A stretch of DNA of 64,000 bases from CAZNXJ01 sp964577115 (GTDB lineage Bacteria; Planctomycetota; Planctomycetia; Pirellulales; Pirellulaceae), in NCBI GenBank assembly GCA_964577115.1, contig CAZNXJ010000002.1:252285-316284 (forward strand), given 5' to 3'. A program made the translations under genes and the position numbers. A model generated the notes under the pieces. The model ran no database searches, was not told the origin of the DNA, and saw only the letters and a program-made list of their open reading frames with translations. This document shows positions 1 to 8,498 of the stretch, in pieces. The first letter of the stretch is position 1; each line of letters starts with the position of its first letter.

Positions 1-494
1 GTGTGGATCGGTGTTCCGCCGTCCTCGATCGAACTTTCGACTTCCAGGACTCGGCCCTCGGGTGTCGCTCGCGTCGTCAGTTGGACCAGTTGTGTGACCG
101 TATCGTTGCCGCGCGGCAGCACAGACTGTTGATGCGAGACGGTTTCGAGTAGGGTGCGGCCGTTCCGCTCGATGCGCCGCACTGCGAGGTGCGAGTAGCC
201 GAATTTGCGGCCGCCGTGATAGAACGCATACCAGAGTTCCTCGACCAGTTCGCCGGGGCGTTCCTCCCCGGGGCCCTCGTATTCCGCAAAGGATACCTCC
301 GGCAGGCTGCTCGGCGCGCGCGGTGCATCGACTTCGCGGCGTGGCGGCGCGGTGGTTTCGCTGGCCGTGGGTGTGGGTTCTGAACGCGAGCATGCAGACA
401 GGGCCAGAACGATCAGCAACACGGTGCACGCCCGGGCGAAGGACGGCAGCGGCCCGCGGGTTCGCTGAGCTGGCAAGAGATCGGGGCGGTCCAT
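1..494 (-). CDS. Lipoprotein, 3' part cut by window edge
   Basis: The reading frame opens at an ATG (position 494, reverse strand) preceded by a good ribosome site, AAGGAG seven bases upstream, and runs off the window start, so about 164 residues are visible. The N-terminus has a basic stretch, a hydrophobic core and a lipobox (LALSAC) followed by Ser/Arg, so export and lipid attachment are expected. A low-complexity linker rich in Thr, Pro and Ala follows, then a folded region beginning around residue 85 (ELWYAFYHGGRKFGYSH). That opening resembles the N-terminal part of planctomycete exported proteins that carry a transglutaminase-like domain further on, but the catalytic part would lie outside the window, so the function stays open. 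Confidence 0.7.
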   Translation of the reverse strand, partial: MDRPDLLPAQRTRGPLPSFARACTVLLIVLALSACSRSEPTPTASETTAPPRREVDAPRAPSSLPEVSFAEYEGPGEERPGELVEELWYAFYHGGRKFGYSHLAVRRIERNGRTLLETVSHQQSVLPRGNDTVTQLVQLTTRATPEGRVLEVESSIEDGGTPIH

Positions 495-1009
495 CTCGTC
501 ACTCCTTCTCATCGTTCTCCTCGTCCGTGCATTTCCTCCGTGCGGCGGGCTCATCGCGACAATCGCTACACGCGGCGTTTTAGCGACCAAAGAACGCACG
601 TCACTATAACAGACACCCGTCCCGCGCCGCTTGGGCAGGGCGGTCTGCCTGTCCGCTAAATCTTGTGCAACCCGAAGATCATTCGCCATGCCGAGCGGAT
701 TTTGCGGCCAGGGTTTTCGCCGCGGCTGAGCGTCTCTAAGACGGTGCTAGACTTGGGTGAACGGCTGGGCGGCCGGGTGATCGGTCGGACCCGCTGGATG
801 GCTGACGAAAGACCCACCGCCGACTCGCCGGGCAATTCAGCACGCAGCGACTCTGCGACTCACGGAAACCGGATCGCCGGACGGGGAATTCGTAGTCACT
901 CGCCGTTTACGTGACCTAAGTTTTCCTAACCTGCAGGCGGCTCGAGGTTCCTCTCGGAGGCCCATGCCGCCGCATCGTCCGAGATGTGATTTCCGAACTG
1001 AGGTCGAAG
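495..1009. other. Gene-free stretch
   Basis: This 515-base stretch lies between two divergent genes. It holds the ribosome site of the leftward lipoprotein gene and, at its right end, GAGG six to eight bases before the ATG at 1010. A + strand reading frame (663-914) has arginine/serine-rich, non-protein-like composition and no ribosome site. I see no RNA gene, repeat or convincing promoter. Confidence 0.5.
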
Positions 1010-1699
1010 ATGGGCTTCTTGAAGCGTTTCTTCCGCAACGTTACCCCCGAAGGCACGCCGGTCGCTGCTCCGGCGAGCAGCTTCGACGAGCTCTCGGACG
1101 AGCAACTGGAAGCTCATCTGCGAATCAACCGCTACGGGCAATTCTATCTGACGGATGCCGTGCGGCCGTCGTTTGACCTCCAGGTCATTCCGACGCAAGG
1201 CTATCGCCACGATGTCTATCAGGACGACCAGTCGCGAACGCGCGTGCCGGTTCTCATGGCGTCCGCGTCACGCGAGATTCTGTTCGACGTGTTCATGGAT
1301 CTGCTGGAACCGCTCGGCAGCGAAGTCGACGTGGTGCTCGAAACCAGCCACACGCGGCAAGGGGGCCACGAGGATCTCTATCGCGAGCACATCGACATGC
1401 CGGTGCTCAAGAGTATTCTCTACGATTTTGAAGACCTGCTGATGAACGACGGCTGCACCGGGATCGCCGTTTTGAACCCGGGCACTCCGCAGGAAATCCA
1501 GTTCGACGAACATAAGCTGCTCATCGCCTACGGCCGGCCGCTCGAAGGTTTTGAAGAAATCTTCGCCCGCTACGGCATTCCGTGCGACGACGAGATCAAG
1601 TTCCTGACCGAAGCGGAACACGTCCATTCGTCGAACGATCGGTACATCCAACAGTTCGATGAATTGCGGATGCGGCTCGGTATGGACGGCTATTGTTAA
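1010..1699 (+). CDS. Conserved hypothetical protein
   Basis: Predicted protein of 229 residues. I chose the ATG at 1010 (MGFLKRFF) because GAGG sits just upstream; an in-frame GTG at 986 would add eight residues. There is no signal peptide and no long hydrophobic segment, so it should be cytoplasmic. The sequence is acidic and well ordered, with a region rich in aromatic and acidic residues (DMPVLKSILYDFEDLL) and a C-terminus ending in GMDGYC. I do not recognise a named domain or catalytic motif; it looks like a single-domain protein of the kind conserved among planctomycetes. It converges with the lipoprotein gene at 1714-2400, 14 bases away. Confidence 0.75.
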   Translation: MGFLKRFFRNVTPEGTPVAAPASSFDELSDEQLEAHLRINRYGQFYLTDAVRPSFDLQVIPTQGYRHDVYQDDQSRTRVPVLMASASREILFDVFMDLLEPLGSEVDVVLETSHTRQGGHEDLYREHIDMPVLKSILYDFEDLLMNDGCTGIAVLNPGTPQEIQFDEHKLLIAYGRPLEGFEEIFARYGIPCDDEIKFLTEAEHVHSSNDRYIQQFDELRMRLGMDGYC

Positions 1700-1713
1700 G
1701 TATCCCGAGCGAC

Positions 1714-2400
1714 TCAGGGATGAGACGAGAGCCGCGACTGTAGATCGACGAGGATGCGCTGCTCGAGCGCAACGTCGCGGCCTTGTGGGATCCAGCCTAG
1801 CGATACCGCACCGCTGCGAGGGCGCGCTTCGCTGCGGATCACGGTTCCATCGTGACGCAGGAACGTACCTCCCACCGGGGCATTCTCCGGTTGGAAGAGG
1901 TCCTCGAGCTCTTTCGCGACGATGACTTCGATGTAGAATCCCTGACCCGCGGGCATGACGCGCGCCGTGGCAAATCGGCGGATGGTCTGCAGCGAGCTCT
2001 GTAGTCGCTCGAAGCCATGCGTCGAATCGCCTCGCCACGGTTCCAGATACGTGGCCCCGATCGCCGGGATCGTCGTCAGCGTGCCTTCGGTGATCACGTC
2101 GCCGACAACTCGCACCCGCTCTTCACGTTCAATGCGAAAGTAGTCGTCGATCGCATCGACCAGCTGGTCCCAGACGAAGTCCGGATTGGTGACCGGCACG
2201 TACAGAGGATTGGGCAGCAGCGTGATCGGCTGATGATGCTCGTGCGCGTGCCCAAAGAAGTGGTTGTGGAGGCTGGTCATCGAGTTGCAGCCGCCCAGCA
2301 GCGCAGCCGCCAGCCCCAGCACGGTGGCGGCCGTGAGCCGGCGGCCACCGCTTCGTTCAAACCAGCTCGTGGGGTGGGCTCGGACGCGCTTCCGCTGCAC
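1714..2400 (-). CDS. Lipoprotein of unknown function
   Basis: Predicted protein of about 228 residues. The frame is open up to a TTG at 2508, but the GTG at 2400 is preferred: it has AGAGG just upstream and places the basic N-terminus and hydrophobic core correctly before a lipobox (LLGGC, Cys38). A His-rich linker (HNHFFGHAHEHH) follows the Cys. The mature part contains DAIDDYFRIEREERVRVVGD and a region on deviation from a default value (GTFLRHDGTVIRSE). It probably sits in a membrane facing the periplasm. I do not recognise a catalytic family. It lies downstream of the histidine kinase on the same strand, with a 253-base gap, so co-transcription is possible but not shown. Confidence 0.75.
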   Translation of the reverse strand: MQRKRVRAHPTSWFERSGGRRLTAATVLGLAAALLGGCNSMTSLHNHFFGHAHEHHQPITLLPNPLYVPVTNPDFVWDQLVDAIDDYFRIEREERVRVVGDVITEGTLTTIPAIGATYLEPWRGDSTHGFERLQSSLQTIRRFATARVMPAGQGFYIEVIVAKELEDLFQPENAPVGGTFLRHDGTVIRSEARPRSGAVSLGWIPQGRDVALEQRILVDLQSRLSSHP

Positions 2401-2653
2401 GATGCCTCTGCCAATGCTCGCAGGACATGAAATTATCCCGATGGGCGGCGGAGTGTCGCGAAAAATTGGCAGCCGAGCAAGAGCAGTCGGATTGGAGTTA
2501 GGGGGCAATCGTCAAGGGCGAGGGTTCGGGGGGAGGCCTTCGAGAAGCTGTGGAGGGCAGGGGACTCGCGCAATCTGCGCCGTGACATTCTCGGATGACA
2601 GCTATCTGAAACCTGAACCCGGTCGAATCCCTCGTACTTTTTTCTCTCAGGTG

Positions 2654-3499
2654 TTAGGTGGCCGGCTGCGCTGTGGCTGGGGCTGGAGAGACCGGCGAAG
2701 GCAGTGTGGCGGCGACGGGAGCTCCGGCCCCTGGCGCATTGGATGGAGCGATCGGCAGCATGATCGTCATCGCCGTCCCGCGCCCGACCGTGCTTTCGAC
2801 GCGAATGCGGCCTCGATGCGCTTCGATAATGTCGCGGCAGGCCGCCAGCCCCAGCCCACTGCCTCCGCGGCCGGTTTCATCGGGCCCGGACTTCGTGCTG
2901 AAATACGGTTCAAAAATGTGCCGCAGCTTGTCCGGCGGAATGCCCGCACCGGTGTCTCGGACCGTCAGATCCACCATGCCGCGCGCTTCGTCCGGCGCGA
3001 TACGAATGGTCACTCGTCCGCCGCTGGGCATCGCTTGCCGCGCGTTGATGAGCAGGTTGAGGAGCACTTGCTGGATCTGGTTACCGCGCGCTAGCACGGG
3101 CGGAGCTGGTTCGAACTGCCGTTCGACGTCGATGCGATATTTGCGCATCTCGCGTTCGAGCAGTACCAGCGAGTCGTCGACCAGCGTGGCCAGGTCGGTC
3201 GGTTCGAAGCCCTGGCTGCGATTGCGCGCGACGCCGAGGATCGAGTTGGTGATCTTGGCCGCGCGCTGGCCGGCAGTGTGGATTTTCTCGAGCGCCTTAG
3301 TGCGCGTCGCCTCGTCCGAACTGCGCAGCCCGAGCCGCGCGTAGTTCAGGATTGTCATCAACACGTTGTTGAATTCATGGGTGGTGGTGCTTGCCAGTTC
3401 GCCGAGCGCCGTCAGTTTTTGTGCGTGCGCGAGCTGATCCTTCAGCATCGCCACTTGCTGTTCCAGCTTTCGGACTGTGTCCTCACTCCCCGTCGCCAT
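2654..3499 (-). CDS. Soluble two-component sensor histidine kinase
   Basis: Predicted protein of 281 residues. The ATG at 3499 is preferred over an upstream TTG at 3541. A short coiled coil (residues 8-30) leads into a dimerisation/phosphoacceptor domain with His41 in THEFNN. The ATPase domain shows the N box (NLLINARQA), G1 (DTGAGI), F box (FEPYFSTK) and G2 (GSGLGL). There is no membrane segment, no PAS/GAF input domain and no receiver domain, so input must come through another protein or the short coiled coil. The C-terminal tail is Ala/Pro-rich. No response regulator lies nearby, making it an orphan kinase of the NtrB-like HPK4 type; signal and partner are unknown. Confidence 0.9.
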   Translation of the reverse strand: MATGSEDTVRKLEQQVAMLKDQLAHAQKLTALGELASTTTHEFNNVLMTILNYARLGLRSSDEATRTKALEKIHTAGQRAAKITNSILGVARNRSQGFEPTDLATLVDDSLVLLEREMRKYRIDVERQFEPAPPVLARGNQIQQVLLNLLINARQAMPSGGRVTIRIAPDEARGMVDLTVRDTGAGIPPDKLRHIFEPYFSTKSGPDETGRGGSGLGLAACRDIIEAHRGRIRVESTVGRGTAMTIMLPIAPSNAPGAGAPVAATLPSPVSPAPATAQPAT

Positions 3500-3661
3500 G
3501 CCAGATCCGTCTTGTTCGAATTCGTCTCGGGTGCGGGCCAAACGTGCGGCATCGCGCGAGCATCGTACGGCGGCAGTCCCAGGTTCTCCGCCTTGCCAAA
3601 GTCGCGGCGGCTACGCCTCTTGCCTTGCGTTCGCGCCTTAACTTGCTGTGCCTGCGATGTT

Positions 3662-3677
3662 TACGTCATTACGTCAT
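3662..3677. repeat. Direct 8-base tandem repeat in divergent spacer
   Basis: TACGTCAT occurs twice head to tail in the spacer between the leftward histidine kinase and the rightward small protein. Its position between divergent starts would suit a regulator site, but two short copies may also be chance. Confidence 0.35.
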
Positions 3678-3781
3678 ATCGTCGAAGCGCGGTAGGCAAC
3701 TATAGCGCAAAGTCGTACAATCCGCTCCGCACACGTCTTACCCGGGTTTTCGTCCCGCAATCCCTGGCAGGAGGCCGAAGG

Positions 3782-3982
3782 TTGCACACCGTCGAACGAC
3801 TCGAACAAACACTCGCCGCCGTCCGTCAGCTTGGCTACGAAGTACGCATGGAGTGGCTCGAAAATGGCGGCGGCGTCTGCGAATACAAAGGGCGGCGCTG
3901 GTTGTTTGTCGATCTTGCCCAAACTGCCGCCGAGCAGCTCGAGCAGGCGCGTGCCGTATTGCGCCAGGCCGCGCAGCAATAG
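3782..3982 (+). CDS. Small conserved protein, 66 residues
   Basis: The start is set by an excellent ribosome site: AGGAGG at 3769-3774, seven bases before a TTG codon. The product has 66 residues: an N-terminal helix (HTVERLEQTLAAVRQLGYEV), a glycine-containing turn with a single Cys (GGGVCEYKGRRWLFVDLAQ) and a C-terminal helix rich in Glu, Gln and Ala. No signal peptide or membrane segment is present. The helix-beta-hairpin-helix pattern resembles short hypothetical proteins I associate with planctomycetes; no function is known to me. It converges with nadD, with a gap of about 70 bases. Confidence 0.75.
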   Translation: MHTVERLEQTLAAVRQLGYEVRMEWLENGGGVCEYKGRRWLFVDLAQTAAEQLEQARAVLRQAAQQ

Positions 3983-4055
3983 GGCCGAAGGGAATCAAGG
4001 CTGGGCCTGGATGAGGCGCTGCGAGCCGCGTGAGCGATTCCGTTTCCGACTTGGC

Positions 4056-4667
4056 TTACGCGTTTTGGTAAAGTCCGTGCGTCTTGATGTATTGCTCGAC
4101 GGCGCGTGGCGTGCGGTAACGAATGCTCTGGCCGGCCGCCAGGCGCGCTCGCAATTCCTTGCTGCTGTGACCGATCAGCGGCATCTCGACGGCGGCATGT
4201 TGGATTTCCAAAAGACGCTGCTCGCCAACGAGCGGGCGCAATGCGTCCCAGTCGGGATCGGCCGCTCCGGCGCGACGCACCACCACCGGCGTTGCCAGCG
4301 CACAGATCCGATCCGGCTCGCGCCAGGTTGGGAAATCGACGAGCGAATCGGCGCCCATCAGCAGGAATAGTTCCGCGCCTGGATGCAGTTCCGCCATCGC
4401 GGCCACCGTCTCGACCGTGTAGCTGACGCCGCCTCGATCCAGTTCGATCGTCGATATTTCAAACGCGTCGTTTCCGGCGATGGCGAGCCGCAACATTTCG
4501 ACGCGATGTTTGCTCTCGGACGGTGGCACGTCGCGCTTGTGCGGCGATACGGCCGCTGGGATGAAGGCGACGCGGTCGAGCCGGCAGCTTTCACGGCACG
4601 ACTCGGCGAGCAGCAAGTGTCCGTAATGAACGGGATCGAATGATCCTCCATAGATTCCAAGCCGCAT
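4056..4667 (-). CDS. nadD: Nicotinate-nucleotide adenylyltransferase
   Basis: Predicted protein of 203 residues, the usual NadD length. It transfers AMP from ATP to nicotinate mononucleotide, giving deamido-NAD in NAD synthesis in the cytoplasm. The nucleotidyltransferase signature is clear at residues 6-18 (GGSFDPVHYGHLL), followed by FIPAAVSPHK and the substrate loop FLLMGADSLVDFPTWRE. The C-terminal ISSTxIR-type motif is altered to HSSKELRARL but is in the right place. The ATG at 4667 has GAGG seven bases upstream. It is divergent from the hydrogenase operon across a 220-base spacer. Supplying the NAD cofactor used by the diaphorase next door is a plausible but unproven link. Confidence 0.95.
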   Translation of the reverse strand: MRLGIYGGSFDPVHYGHLLLAESCRESCRLDRVAFIPAAVSPHKRDVPPSESKHRVEMLRLAIAGNDAFEISTIELDRGGVSYTVETVAAMAELHPGAELFLLMGADSLVDFPTWREPDRICALATPVVVRRAGAADPDWDALRPLVGEQRLLEIQHAAVEMPLIGHSSKELRARLAAGQSIRYRTPRAVEQYIKTHGLYQNA

Positions 4668-4810
4668 CGAGTAACCTCAGCCATTGTCTCACGGGCAGCC
4701 AACCGCGAGCCGCGATCGGCGGGAAACCATGAATGTGCCACAGGTCGCGTGCGAGGAGAAGTGGCTTCCACAGTCGGCGGCGCCGTCGGAGTGCACTAGT
4801 CGACGTTCGT

Positions 4811-4824
4811 TGGCCGCGCGGCCA
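4811..4824. promoter_or_regulatory. Perfect palindrome upstream of hoxE
   Basis: The 14-base sequence TGGCCGCGCGGCCA is its own reverse complement. It lies in the 220-base spacer between divergent nadD and hoxE, 63 bases before the hoxE ATG, and touches a -10-like CATAAT (4823-4828). A dimeric regulator binding here would be well placed to control the fermentation operon. No clear -35 box is present. Confidence 0.35.
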
Positions 4825-4887
4825 TAATGTCGAAGGAATTTTGAATTCGTGATCGGCGCGGCGTTTCGAGACAACATGAGGGAGTCT

Positions 4888-5424
4888 ATGCCGTCCAACC
4901 CTGCGGTCTCGACGAAGGCTGCCAAGCTCGGAGCGCATCCGAGCGGCGATCGCCGCTTCAAGGTCCTGGAAGTGGCGATGAAGCGGCAGCAGTTCCGCCA
5001 GGACGCCCTGATCGAAGTGCTGCACACCGCGCAGCAATTGTTCGGCTATCTCGAAGACGACCTGCTCTATTACATCGCGAGCAGTCTGAAGCTTCCGCCC
5101 AGTCGCGTCTATGGTGTCGCGACGTTCTACCACTTCTTCACGCTCAAGCCGCAGGGGCGGCACACCTGCGTCGTTTGCACGGGAACGGCGTGCTACGTCA
5201 AGAATTCCGACGGATTGCTCGCGGCCGTGCGCGAGGAGCTGAAGATCGGGCCAGGCGAGACGACGCCGGATGGCGAGGTTTCCGTGCTGACAGCTCGCTG
5301 TCTTGGCGCCTGCGGCAATGCACCGGTCGTTGTCATGGATGGAGTCATTCTTGGACAACAGACGCCGGACGATATCCGTCGCCAGTTGAAAGGATGGTTG
5401 TCGCGTGGATCTGATGGATCTTGA
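4888..5424 (+). CDS. hoxE: Bidirectional [NiFe] hydrogenase, diaphorase subunit HoxE
   Basis: Predicted protein of 178 residues from the ATG at 4888, with AGGGAG close upstream; in-frame starts at 4849 and 4876 are less likely. It is a thioredoxin-like [2Fe-2S] protein of the NuoE family, and its course (SGDRRFK, AQQLFGYLEDDLLYY, LPPSRVYGVATFYHFF) follows cyanobacterial HoxE closely. The cluster ligands are the Cys pair in CTGTACYVK and the pair in CLGACGNAP. HoxE docks on HoxF and passes electrons between ferredoxin or NAD(P)H and the hydrogenase. It is the first gene of the operon, and its end overlaps the hoxF start by 20 bases. Confidence 0.93.
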   Translation: MPSNPAVSTKAAKLGAHPSGDRRFKVLEVAMKRQQFRQDALIEVLHTAQQLFGYLEDDLLYYIASSLKLPPSRVYGVATFYHFFTLKPQGRHTCVVCTGTACYVKNSDGLLAAVREELKIGPGETTPDGEVSVLTARCLGACGNAPVVVMDGVILGQQTPDDIRRQLKGWLSRGSDGS

Positions 5425-7159
5425 TACGATCGCCGCCCGCGAGGCCAGTCAGCGAGCGCCTTGTCAAATTCGCTGCTGTACGGCGGCCGGCTGTGTTTCG
5501 GCAGGATCGGACAAGGTGCTCGAGCAGCTCCAGCAGTCCGTCAAGGACGCCGGGCTGACCGACCGCGTTCAGGTTGCCGCGGTAGGCTGCATGCGCCTCT
5601 GTAGCCTCGGACCACTTGTCCGCGTTGATCCCACTGGCGTGCTCTATCGAAACGTCACGGCCGAGACCGCGCCGTCGATCGTGGCCGCTCAGAATGGCGG
5701 CACGGCAGAGGCCGAGACGTATGATTTGGCGAGCCCCTTCTTCGCCTTGCAGCTGCCACTGATTCTCGAGAACAGCGGTACAGTCGAGCCTGAGCGGATC
5801 GAGAGCTACATCGCGGCGGGCGGATACCGCGCCTTGTACCGGGCGGTGACCGATATGCAGCCGGCGGAAGTCATCGACGAGATTACTCGCAGCGGCCTGC
5901 GCGGCCGCGGGGGTGCCGGTTACCCGACTGGAGTGAAATGGGGCACGGTCGCGAAGAATCCCGGCGAGCGGCGGTACGTCGTCTGCAACGCGGACGAAGG
6001 GGATCCCGGCGCGTTCATGAATCGGAGCGTGCTGGAAAGCGACCCGCATAAGGTGCTCGAAGGCATGGCCATCGCCGGCTACGCCGTCGGAGCCAACCAG
6101 GGCTACATTTACTGCCGCGGCGAATACACGCTGGCCATTGACCGACTGAAAAAGGCCATTCGGCAGGCCGGACGTTTGGGCCTGTTGGGGACCAGTGTTT
6201 TCTCCTCGCCGTTCGATTTTCGCATCGACATCCGCATCGGTGCTGGAGCCTTTGTCTGCGGAGAAGAAACGGCGCTCATGGCCTCGATCATGGGCGGCCG
6301 TGGCACGCCGGTACCGCGGCCGCCGTATCCCGCCGAGCGCGGACTATGGGGCATGCCCACACTGCTGAACAACGTTGAGACGTTCGCGAACGTTCCCAGC
6401 ATCATCACCCGCGGCGCGGAATGGTTTTCCGGAATAGGTACCCCGACGAGCACCGGTACGAAGGTCTTTTGCTTGACCGGCAAGATCGTGAACACGGGGC
6501 TCGTGGAAGTTGCGCTAGGGACGCCGCTGCGCACAATCGTCGAACAAATCGGCGGCGGCGTTCCGGACGGTGGCAAGATCAAGGCCGTGCAAACCGGCGG
6601 TCCATCCGGCGGCTGCATTCCCGCCGAACTGCTTGACACGCCGGTCGATTACGAATCGCTCGGCGCGATTGGTTCGATCATGGGCTCGGGCGGCATGATC
6701 GTCATGGACGATCAAACGGACATGGTGGACGTCGCACGCTTCTTCATGGAGTTCTGCATGGACGAGTCGTGTGGCAAGTGCGTGCCGTGCCGAGCGGGCA
6801 CGGTGCAGATGCACCGGCTGCTCGACCGCATCCTCCAAGGCGCGGCGGGTCCGGAAGACCTTCAGCAACTCGAATTGCTCTGCGACATGGTGCGCAACAC
6901 CAGCCTCTGTGGACTCGGACAGACCGCTCCCAACCCGACGCTTAGCACGCTCCAGTATTTTCGGCACGAGTACGAGAGCCGCCTGAAAAGTGGCGAGCGG
7001 GCGGAGTTTGTCACGCTGCCGGTTGTCACTCCCATGCCGCATCCCGACGCGGGCGCGGGACGCGCTCCGTGGATTGCCGGTGAGTCGGCTACACAGGCAC
7101 ATGCGACCGAAAACGCAACTTCGCTCTCACCGCCGCAGAAAGGAGAGCAAACCTCATGA
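5405..7159 (+). CDS. hoxF: Bidirectional hydrogenase, NADH/FMN-binding diaphorase HoxF
   Basis: Predicted protein of 584 residues, starting at GTG 5405 inside the hoxE end (ATG 5414 is possible). An N-terminal thioredoxin-like [2Fe-2S] domain (IRCCTAAGC, then CMRLCSLGP) precedes a NuoF-like domain. The latter has the FMN/NADH loop GRGGAGYPTG near residue 170, CNADEGDPGAFM, CGEETALMASI, and a C-terminal [4Fe-4S] site (ESCGKCVPCRAGT near residue 453 and a later Cys). HoxF exchanges hydride with NAD(P)H and one-electron carriers with HoxE/HoxU. The C-terminal tail after about residue 540 is low complexity. Its stop overlaps the hoxU start (ATGA). Confidence 0.95.
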   Translation: MDLMDLDTIAAREASQRAPCQIRCCTAAGCVSAGSDKVLEQLQQSVKDAGLTDRVQVAAVGCMRLCSLGPLVRVDPTGVLYRNVTAETAPSIVAAQNGGTAEAETYDLASPFFALQLPLILENSGTVEPERIESYIAAGGYRALYRAVTDMQPAEVIDEITRSGLRGRGGAGYPTGVKWGTVAKNPGERRYVVCNADEGDPGAFMNRSVLESDPHKVLEGMAIAGYAVGANQGYIYCRGEYTLAIDRLKKAIRQAGRLGLLGTSVFSSPFDFRIDIRIGAGAFVCGEETALMASIMGGRGTPVPRPPYPAERGLWGMPTLLNNVETFANVPSIITRGAEWFSGIGTPTSTGTKVFCLTGKIVNTGLVEVALGTPLRTIVEQIGGGVPDGGKIKAVQTGGPSGGCIPAELLDTPVDYESLGAIGSIMGSGGMIVMDDQTDMVDVARFFMEFCMDESCGKCVPCRAGTVQMHRLLDRILQGAAGPEDLQQLELLCDMVRNTSLCGLGQTAPNPTLSTLQYFRHEYESRLKSGERAEFVTLPVVTPMPHPDAGAGRAPWIAGESATQAHATENATSLSPPQKGEQTS

Positions 7160-7872
7160 GCGTCATTACGCTCACTATCGATGGCCAGCTGGTCAGTGCC
7201 CGGCAGGGGGAAACAATCCTGCAAGCCGCGGAGTCGGCCGGGATCAAGATCCCAACACTTTGCTACGTCGAGGGGCTTAGCGCGCATGGCGGCTGCCGGA
7301 TGTGTCTCGTAAATATCGAGGGCCACAGCCGCCTCCAGCCCGCCTGCTTCATGAATGTCCAGGAAGGCATGGTGGTGCAGACGAACACCGAGCAGCTTCG
7401 CGAGTATCGGCGGATGATTGTCGAGTTGCTGTTTGCCGAGGGCAATCATGTTTGCTCGGTGTGTGTGGCCAACAACAACTGCGAGCTTCAGGATGCGGCG
7501 ATCGAAACGGGCATGGATCACGTGCGGCTCGAATACATCCATCCGCGCCGTGAAGTGGATAACTCGCATGAACGCTTCGGCATCGATCATAACCGATGTA
7601 TCCTCTGCACGCGCTGCGTGCGCGCTTGCGACGAGCTGGAAGGCGCGCATACGTGGGACGTCGCGGGACGCGGCGCGAACACGAAAATGATCACCGACAT
7701 GAATCAGCCTTGGGGCGATTCGCCGACGTGCACTTCCTGCGGCAAGTGTTTCATGGCCTGCCCGACCGGCGCCATCTTCCGCAAGGGATCGACCGTCGCC
7801 GAAATGGAACACGGCCGGCAAACTCTCGATTTCCTCATCACGGCGCGGGAGAAACAGCAGTGGATCGTTTGA
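7156..7872 (+). CDS. hoxU: Bidirectional hydrogenase, Fe-S subunit HoxU
   Basis: Predicted protein of 238 residues, the normal HoxU length. It wires HoxF to the HoxYH hydrogenase. The order of cluster sites is that of the NuoG N-terminus: a plant-type [2Fe-2S] ferredoxin domain (CYVEG, then GGCRMC and a later Cys in PACFM), a His/Cys-ligated [4Fe-4S] site (HVCSVCVANNNC), and two ferredoxin-type [4Fe-4S] sites (CILCTRCVRAC and CTSCGKCFMACP). The ATG overlaps the hoxF stop. The 3' end overlaps hoxY by 13 bases, which indicates translational coupling. Confidence 0.95.
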   Translation: MSVITLTIDGQLVSARQGETILQAAESAGIKIPTLCYVEGLSAHGGCRMCLVNIEGHSRLQPACFMNVQEGMVVQTNTEQLREYRRMIVELLFAEGNHVCSVCVANNNCELQDAAIETGMDHVRLEYIHPRREVDNSHERFGIDHNRCILCTRCVRACDELEGAHTWDVAGRGANTKMITDMNQPWGDSPTCTSCGKCFMACPTGAIFRKGSTVAEMEHGRQTLDFLITAREKQQWIV

Positions 7873-8402
7873 GGATCGCCACCATCTGGCTCGGCGGCTG
7901 CTCGGGATGTCACATGTCGCTGCTGGATCTCGACGAGTGGCTCTTCGAGCTCGCCCGGTTCGCCGACGTTGTTTACTCGCCGGTCGCTGACGTGAAAGAG
8001 TATCCGGAAAACGTCGATGCGGTGCTCGTCGAAGGAGCGATCGCCAATGAAGATCACTTGCATTTCATCCAGCGCGTGCGCGCTCGGACGCGTTGGGTTA
8101 TCTCCTTCGGCGACTGCGCGGTGACGGGCAATGTGACCGCGCAGCGCAATCCGTTGGGCGGAGCTCTTCCGGTGCTGGAACGCAGCTATGTCGAACTGGC
8201 GGATCGGAATCCGGGGATACCGAACGAGCCGGGTATCGTGCCGGTGCTCCTCGAGCATGTCCAGCCCGTGCACGCCGTCGTGCACGTGGATGCGTTTTTG
8301 CCCGGCTGCCCGCCGCCAGCCGATCGGATTCAGAAGTGTTTCGAAGCTCTCCGTGAGGGCCGGCTGCCCGCCCTGGAAGGACGGGACATCAAGTTTGGCT
8401 GA
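7860..8402 (+). CDS. hoxY: [NiFe] hydrogenase small subunit HoxY
   Basis: Predicted protein of 180 residues from GTG 7860, inside the hoxU end, with GGGAG about eight bases upstream. It carries the proximal [4Fe-4S] cluster: Cys14 and Cys17 in LGGCSGCH, the Cys of GDCAVTGN, and the Cys of LPGCPPP. Like other group 3 small subunits it is short and has no Tat signal peptide or medial and distal clusters, so the enzyme is cytoplasmic. The reading frame extends further upstream (to 7596) without meaning, because that part overlaps hoxU. A 154-base gap, the longest within the hydrogenase genes, separates it from hoxH. Confidence 0.93.
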   Translation: MDRLRIATIWLGGCSGCHMSLLDLDEWLFELARFADVVYSPVADVKEYPENVDAVLVEGAIANEDHLHFIQRVRARTRWVISFGDCAVTGNVTAQRNPLGGALPVLERSYVELADRNPGIPNEPGIVPVLLEHVQPVHAVVHVDAFLPGCPPPADRIQKCFEALREGRLPALEGRDIKFG

Positions 8403-8467
8403 CGGCTGACGGAAGCGCTGAGTGGAGGAGGGGAGTGGACACTGAGGTCGGATGACAGGAAGTCGGC

Positions 8468-8498
8468 AGTCGCGACGGCACGTCGCGCTAGCGCGACT
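8468..8498. promoter_or_regulatory. Inverted repeats between hoxY and hoxH
   Basis: The 154-base gap holds a perfect 16-base palindrome, GTCGCGCTAGCGCGAC (8482-8497). An alternative 7-base stem pairs AGTCGCG (8468-8474) with CGCGACT (8492-8498). In the mRNA this could form a hairpin acting as a partial terminator, a processing point or a stability element; as DNA it could be an operator. Neighbouring junctions in this operon overlap, so the gap stands out. Confidence 0.4.

Noticed and set aside
663..914. 83-codon + strand frame in the first gene-free stretch
   Set aside because: No ribosome site, composition unlike a folded protein, no similarity recognised.
7596..7859. Upstream extension of hoxY
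   Set aside because: The frame is open by chance inside hoxU. HoxY homologues start close to the first Cys pair, as does the GTG at 7860.
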